The notes beneath the pieces are model-generated. The model ran no database searches. It saw only the letters and a program-made list of their open reading frames with translations, and was not told where the DNA came from. From Sipunculus nudus (taxonomy: Eukaryota; Annelida; Sipuncula; Golfingiida; Sipunculidae), in assembly GCA_026874595.1 (NCBI GenBank), contig CM049311.1, positions 49,417,676 through 49,481,675 on the forward strand: DNA of 64,000 nucleotides. The letters run 5' to 3'. This document shows positions 59,360-64,000 of the stretch, piece after piece; within the stretch, counting starts at the first letter, position 1, and every line of letters begins with the position of its first letter. A program made the position numbers and the translations under genes.

Positions 59360-60168
59360 TGTTACAGGTGCTCTTTTTATTGTGTGACACAGGCATAACT
59401 CGTGTTGTTGTTGCACTCTATGTTTAATCCGTACTGGTTGAACTCTCGTTGTCATGCTAGCTGGGGGCTTTCTCGCCTGGCCGAGGTCACGTGTGTACCC
59501 TGGTATGTGGAGACACACACAGCGATGTTCTTCTAGATGATTCCTGTAACGCGTGTTTACTTTGTTGTGTAAGATCCTTTAGACTGTTCGAGAAGTGAAA
59601 AGTTCTCGGCTTGGGGTGAAAAGTTATATAAGGCGGCTGTGTTTTAGAGCCGAGAGAGAGCAGCAGAGAAGATTCCAGCGGACGCAGAAGCGTGTGTGTC
59701 GGTTTCTTGGACCTTATCCAATGAGTGCGGCAAGTATGGATTTTCTTCAGACTTTCTCCTAGATTTTGTGACGAGTCTTGTTTGGACTTCAGTTAACTTT
59801 CTGGATTGTTACAAGAGCTTTACACTGGACTGTCATTCTCCGAGAGTATACATTTAAAGAACTTATCGTTGTGACGGTGGTGGTATCCAGGTACTGTGCA
59901 CATTGTTTATTTTACTGTGTGATTGTATTGATTTGTTGTTATACCGCTGATATACTGATTAATTGTTTTGGTTTAGTGTATTGTAATGTTAGGGTTGTTG
60001 TAAGAATAAATTATAGTTATTTGTTAACAAAAAATACTGACTTCTTTATTCATTCCCCTAGACATTTCACGCTGCCTAGTGTTACAGAATCTGATTTTTT
60101 TTTATATTCATTACAAAATTTTGTGTTCATCTCGCATACGTGGTCTGTTTATATTAGGTTCCGTAACA
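59360..60168 (+). mobile_element. Solo LTR, copy 3 (complete)
   Basis: Ends are TGTTAC...GTAACA with the 4-bp repeat ATAT on both sides (59356-59359 and 60169-60172). A TATA box (GTTATATAAGG, near 59623) and an AATAAA signal (60005-60010) lie in the order expected for U3-R-U5. Homologous copies lie in reverse at 3763-4924 and 16055-16932. The two end-to-end copies have different flanks, which fixes the borders. No primer-binding site or internal region adjoins it, so it is a solo LTR. The 137-codon frame at 59778-60191 is not a gene. Confidence 0.82.
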
Positions 60169-60299
60169 ATATATTCACAAAAACTCACTAAAATACTGAA
60201 TTTATCAAATGCCAGGTAATTGACTGAAGCCCTAGAATACAATGCACTGGTGTAAAACTTTGAGTTACCCCCATTCCAGTTTGTTTCAGTAATTTCATT

Positions 60300-60316
60300 A
60301 CCCCCCCCCCCCCCCC
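60300..60316. repeat. Poly-C tract
   Basis: Uninterrupted run of about 16-17 C. Confidence 0.95.
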
Positions 60317-60344
60317 ACTGCTAACCTGAAATCGATTCCAGAGC

Positions 60345-60500
60345 CCCCATCTCGGTATAGCGACCACCCTTAAAAAACGACCACGATTTTTTCGCTCTTT
60401 CTATTATATATTTAAACCTTGGGGTAGCGGGCACTTCGTTTTTCCGTTTTACGACCACTTATTTTGGTCCAAATGGGTGACATAAACCTCAATTATGAGA
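60345..60500. repeat. Repeat M2, copy 2
   Basis: CTCGGTATAGCGACCACCC, ACGACCACTTATTTTGGTCC and TGAGACCACTATTG are spaced as in 30468-30625. Confidence 0.45.
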
Positions 60501-60900
60501 CCACTATTGCGGAGCGAAGGGTTGAGCGCAAACCATGCATTACATCCCTAATTATTCAAGGGCAGCAGATGAAACAAGTACAAGGCACAGATCAATACGT
60601 GTTCACGTATGATGCACGAGACCAGGAATGTTTGCGTCACGGTTTCAAACTTTAAATGAGGCCTGCAGTTAATGATATGCATGCGTGATACATAAACCCC
60701 AAGCTTTGATTAACTCACTGTGTAATAAAGATTTATGATTGGTTCATATTTAACTCACCGTTCGGCTAAATGTTAAGAAACTGTTTTAGTGAATTGCCTG
60801 AGGGAAAGAGACTGAGTCCTTCAAGCGATTGAGTGTTCAGCGATGTTAATTTGTACCTTGTACCTTTTGCGAGCTGTAAAAATGTGCAAATTTCACAGCT
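60501..60900. other. Unassigned DNA
   Basis: No gene recognised. The frame at 60464-60655 has no known motif. Confidence 0.45.
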
Positions 60901-60919
60901 TATGTGGCTGTACCACTAA

Positions 60920-61310
60920 GCGACTCTTCGGGCGACGAGGCTGTCGCCTCATGGTCGACGAAAAACAGGCGACAGTACCTCGGCTACGACAATAGTCTAC
61001 GACAAGCTACAACATGTTAACGACTGACTGACGACAAGCTACGACAAGCTGCCGACAACCGGCGACACAATCGCCGCGACAAAGGACAATCACCTACGAC
61101 AAACTACGACCAAATCTACGACAATTTACGACTACACTGGCAAAAACCTACTACACTAAAATTCATGCTATGTCCACCCTCGACAAGTTTCGACGTGTCT
61201 CTACACTGTGCTATGTGAGTAGCCGGAGACAAGGACGGGCCCTATGCCAAGTACACCTGCCCAGGACCCGACAGGACCTGCGACAACCCACGTCACCTGG
61301 CGACAAGCCC
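60920..61310. repeat. CGACAA/TACGAC-rich cryptically simple block
   Basis: Words such as CTACGACAA, GACAAGCTACGACAAGCT and GGCGACA recur every 10-20 bases with no fixed period. The block directly precedes the S1 array. Confidence 0.75.
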
Positions 61311-62160
61311 AATCGTTAATTTTCTTTCGCGCGCGATAACTCAACAATAACTTATTTCAGCTTTCCCGAATTCACAGGGATAATTGAAACATATAAGGGT
61401 TCCAGACCTGTTGAATAACTCACATGTCGGAATTTAAATATGGCCGCCACAGCCCAATCACTGATTTTCTTTCGTGCGTGATAACCCAACAACAACATAC
61501 TTCAGCTTTCCCAAATTCACAGGGATGATTGGTTCTTATGAGGGTTCCAGACCTGTTGAAAAACCACCTGTCGGGATTCCAATATGGTCGCCACAGCCCA
61601 ACCGCTGATTTTTTTCATGCGTGATATCTTAACAGCAACATACTTCAGCTTTTCTAAATTCACAGGGATGTTGAATAATTCACCTGTCGGAATTTAAATA
61701 TGGCCGCCACAGCCCAATCACTGATTTTCTTTCGTGCGTGATAACCCAACAACAACATACTTCAGCTTTCCCAAATTCACAGGGATGATTGGTACATACG
61801 AGGGCTCAAGACCTATTGAATCACACACCTGTCGGGATTCCAATACGGCCGCCACAGCCCAATCGCTGATTTACTTTCGCGTCCAATTCTCAACAAAAAT
61901 TATGCTTCAGTTTTCCAAAATTCACGGGATTGATTAGTACGTATGAGGGCTCAAGACCTATTGAATTACAGACCTGTCAAAATTCAAACATGGCCGCAAC
62001 AGCCCAATCGCTGATATTCTTACGCGCGTGTAATTCACAGGGATGATTGGTACATATGAGATTTCAACAACCTGATGAATTATACACCTATCGGGATCCA
62101 AATATGGCCGCCACAGCCCATGCAACTGCTGATTTTCTTTCGTGTCTTATCATGCAGATT
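61310..62160 (-). repeat. 144-bp tandem array S1, reversed, six units
   Basis: ATGGCCGCCACAGCCCAATC or close variants recur at about 61441, 61586, 61700, 61846, 61990 and 62105. Most spacings are near 145 bp, and two units are shortened to about 115 bp. About 100 bp at 61432 and at 61691 are nearly identical, suggesting a recent local duplication. It is the inverse of 34690-35420. The plus-strand frame at 61734-61937 reads through repeats. Confidence 0.85.
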
Positions 62161-62224
62161 TAGGTGTTAACAAAATCAGTTATTCCAAATTATATATAAT
62201 ACCTACTTAACCTAACAACGTACG

Positions 62225-62340
62225 GCCAGACGAGTTCATGTACGACCATCGATGGTCAAACCTCACTTGGGAGACCACCTCGGAAATGCGACCACTTTAT
62301 CCTGGTCCCTTTGGGGGTCGTAATTCAGGGGTGTTACTTT
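62225..62340. repeat. Repeat M2, copy 3
   Basis: GAGACCACCTCGGAAATGCG, ACCACTTTATCCTGGTCCC and GGGGGTCGTAATTCAGGGG match the second unit at 30540-30625. Confidence 0.5.
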
Positions 62341-62345
62341 AATTG

Positions 62346-62407
<62 letters not shown>
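62346..62407. repeat. (TA)n microsatellite
   Basis: About 60 bp of uninterrupted TA. Confidence 0.97.
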
Positions 62408-62410
<3 letters not shown>

Positions 62411-63298
62411 ATATATTGTTTTTGTATCAAATTATATATATATCCTGAAGTTATATTGTGTTATATCTCTCACTGATTAAAAAATATCAAATCAAGAGTA
62501 CGAACGGCCTTATCTATTTTATTTCAGACCAATATATCTCACATGAAGAAAATGTGAGACGATTAATTGGAAATTGCTGTAAAAATGACGGACTAATTCA
62601 CACATCATTATACAATCTTCCTCAGAGGAGTCAGTTCCATCAGCAGTTTACAACTTGACTAATTGCTTTCCAGTTGATACATTTACCTTTGCGTGAAAAT
62701 CAATCAAAACCAAGGACCCGGCGTTGAGGGCTGGAAAAGATCTAAGACCATGTGTAAAAAGATAAATTAAAGTAAACCATATTACCATATCGTTTCTATT
62801 TCTAGGTTAAATTTTAACAATGGCATAATTTTACCCAAAAAAATCAGACACAATATGTGACTTGACTGTATTCTATTAGATCCTTTATTAGGAATTCATT
62901 ATTCCTGCAAGAAGATTGATTCACAGACTCCGCCAGTGGTATTGATTTATATAATTGGCTGTTAGGACGCTACTAGGGCAGGTGCGGGCTCATAATCAAG
63001 TAACAATAATATACACATGCATCAGAGGCATAGACAGCAAATTAAAAGTGGGATGTAGCATTTTAAAATTAGCATTTTCATTACAGAATATTAGGAAAAC
63101 CATAAAGTCACAAAATATCATTTGCCTTGAATTTCTTAGTAATAATAAAACGTGAACATTTCTTGGGCTCTTCAATCTGCAAAATTTAATCAGTGTGATT
63201 AACTAATTCCTGTAACCACTTGAAATGCTGATCCTTTTCTGAATTCAAGTATTTCCTGCGAATTTAAATTCCAATTTTGGATATATTAATTAGGTTAT
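62408..63298. other. Unassigned AT-rich DNA
   Basis: No gene recognised. Short frames at 62458-62658 and 62955-63155 have no known motif. Confidence 0.5.
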
Positions 63299-63299
63299 A

Positions 63300-64000
63300 A
63301 AACTAGAATACGGGTAGTCGACATGCGACCTCGTGTATCCGCCGAAATCAGAGTGGGAAGGATGAAGTAAGGCATGAATTGAGTTGCAAGGGAAAATAAA
63401 GTGAGGTGTGTAGCATATTAGCATGGGTGTCTGCAGCTGAAATGTATATGTAGGTGGCGCCTCCAGCAACCCAGAAAGTTATCCAAGATATATACAATTG
63501 CAAAATTTTAGGCAGATAAGTCAAACCACCGCAGAAATATGAGTGATTTTATCCCATGGCACACAAACAGACGGACACCTTGAAAATATGGTTGCAGGTG
63601 GCGCCGACAGTTTTGCGTATGATAAAGAACTATGTGGGATTTATACACATGTAAAATATCAGGAGGATACGCCAAACCAGTCCTGAGATATAAGCATGGA
63701 TGTCTGCAGCCTGAACGTGAATGTAGGTGGCGCCACCTATCATAAAATCAAGGATCAATCCAGGATCAATACGCATGCAATATTCAGGTGGATAAGTCCA
63801 TTCACTGCAGAGATATGGATGATTTTATCCAAGGGCAGATGAACAGTTGGATGAACAGATGGCGCCACCATTTTTATGTATGTTATCAAGCTATCCAAGG
63901 GCTACAATTGTGCTAAATTTTGAGCCTGATTTGTCAAACGAGTCCGAAGATATGTGGGTTAATGTGTCAAAACAGACGCACAGATGGACGCACTGAAGAG
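63300..64000 (-). repeat. 278-bp array S2 with end module, reversed, cut by the window end
   Basis: It starts with AAAACTAGAATACGGG, the inverse of the end module at 45110-45260. It then runs through at least two units with GGTGGCGCC palindromes at about 63454, 63598 and 63728, and a diverged one near 63859. Landmarks such as AAGTCAAACCACCGCAG and TATGAGTGATTTTATCCCA are the inverse of those at 44160-45020. The array continues past the window. Confidence 0.82.

Noticed and set aside
59778-60191. 137-codon plus-strand frame
   Set aside because: It lies almost wholly inside the solo LTR and is mirrored by frames in the other LTR copies.

Overview
The window reads as nuclear DNA of a marine invertebrate, most likely a mollusc or another lophotrochozoan. 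It is AT-rich and full of microsatellites. It carries dispersed families that I associate with such genomes: short CCTCCGCC...GGCGGAGG elements, GGTGGCGCCACC arrays, GACGGACGG tails, GGTTCC elements and a tRNA-derived SINE. The taxon is an inference. Nothing looks bacterial: there are no operons, ribosome binding sites, long ORFs or CRISPR.

I found no intact protein-coding gene. The best host-gene candidate is a 241-bp exon-like block on the minus strand (12412-12652). It has splice signals at both ends and a peptide resembling a CARD (death-fold) domain. A second, weaker exon-like block lies further along the same strand (11243-11336). Two more exon-like blocks (7112-7192 and 14273-14329) rest mainly on splice signals. 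All other long reading frames fall in repeats or have no recognisable content.

Region by region. 1-5 kb: a GGCGGAGG element, then a solo LTR (3763-4924) split by a Mutator-like MITE. 7-13 kb: a mariner transposase relic, a three-copy 266-bp tandem repeat, the CARD-like exon and GA tracts. 16-17 kb: a second LTR of the same family and a BEL/Pao-like protease relic. 20-29 kb: a GGTTCC MITE and several GGCGGAGG elements. 30-38 kb: two non-LTR retrotransposon relics, two probable LINE tails and a 144-bp tandem array. 38-49 kb: two 840-bp insertions of one unfamiliar element in opposite orientation, each with a perfect 9-bp target duplication, then a 278-bp higher-order repeat array and a SINE. 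50-60 kb: a GACTCG-rich element, a fold-back element with a 5-bp target duplication, large microsatellites and a third solo LTR. 60-64 kb: a CGACAA-rich block, then inverted relatives of the 144-bp and 278-bp arrays.

The genes do not form a pathway. The window is best seen as a gene-poor, transposon-dense stretch, intergenic or a long intron. Its most interesting content is the set of target-duplication-supported mobile elements, above all the 840-bp and fold-back elements.
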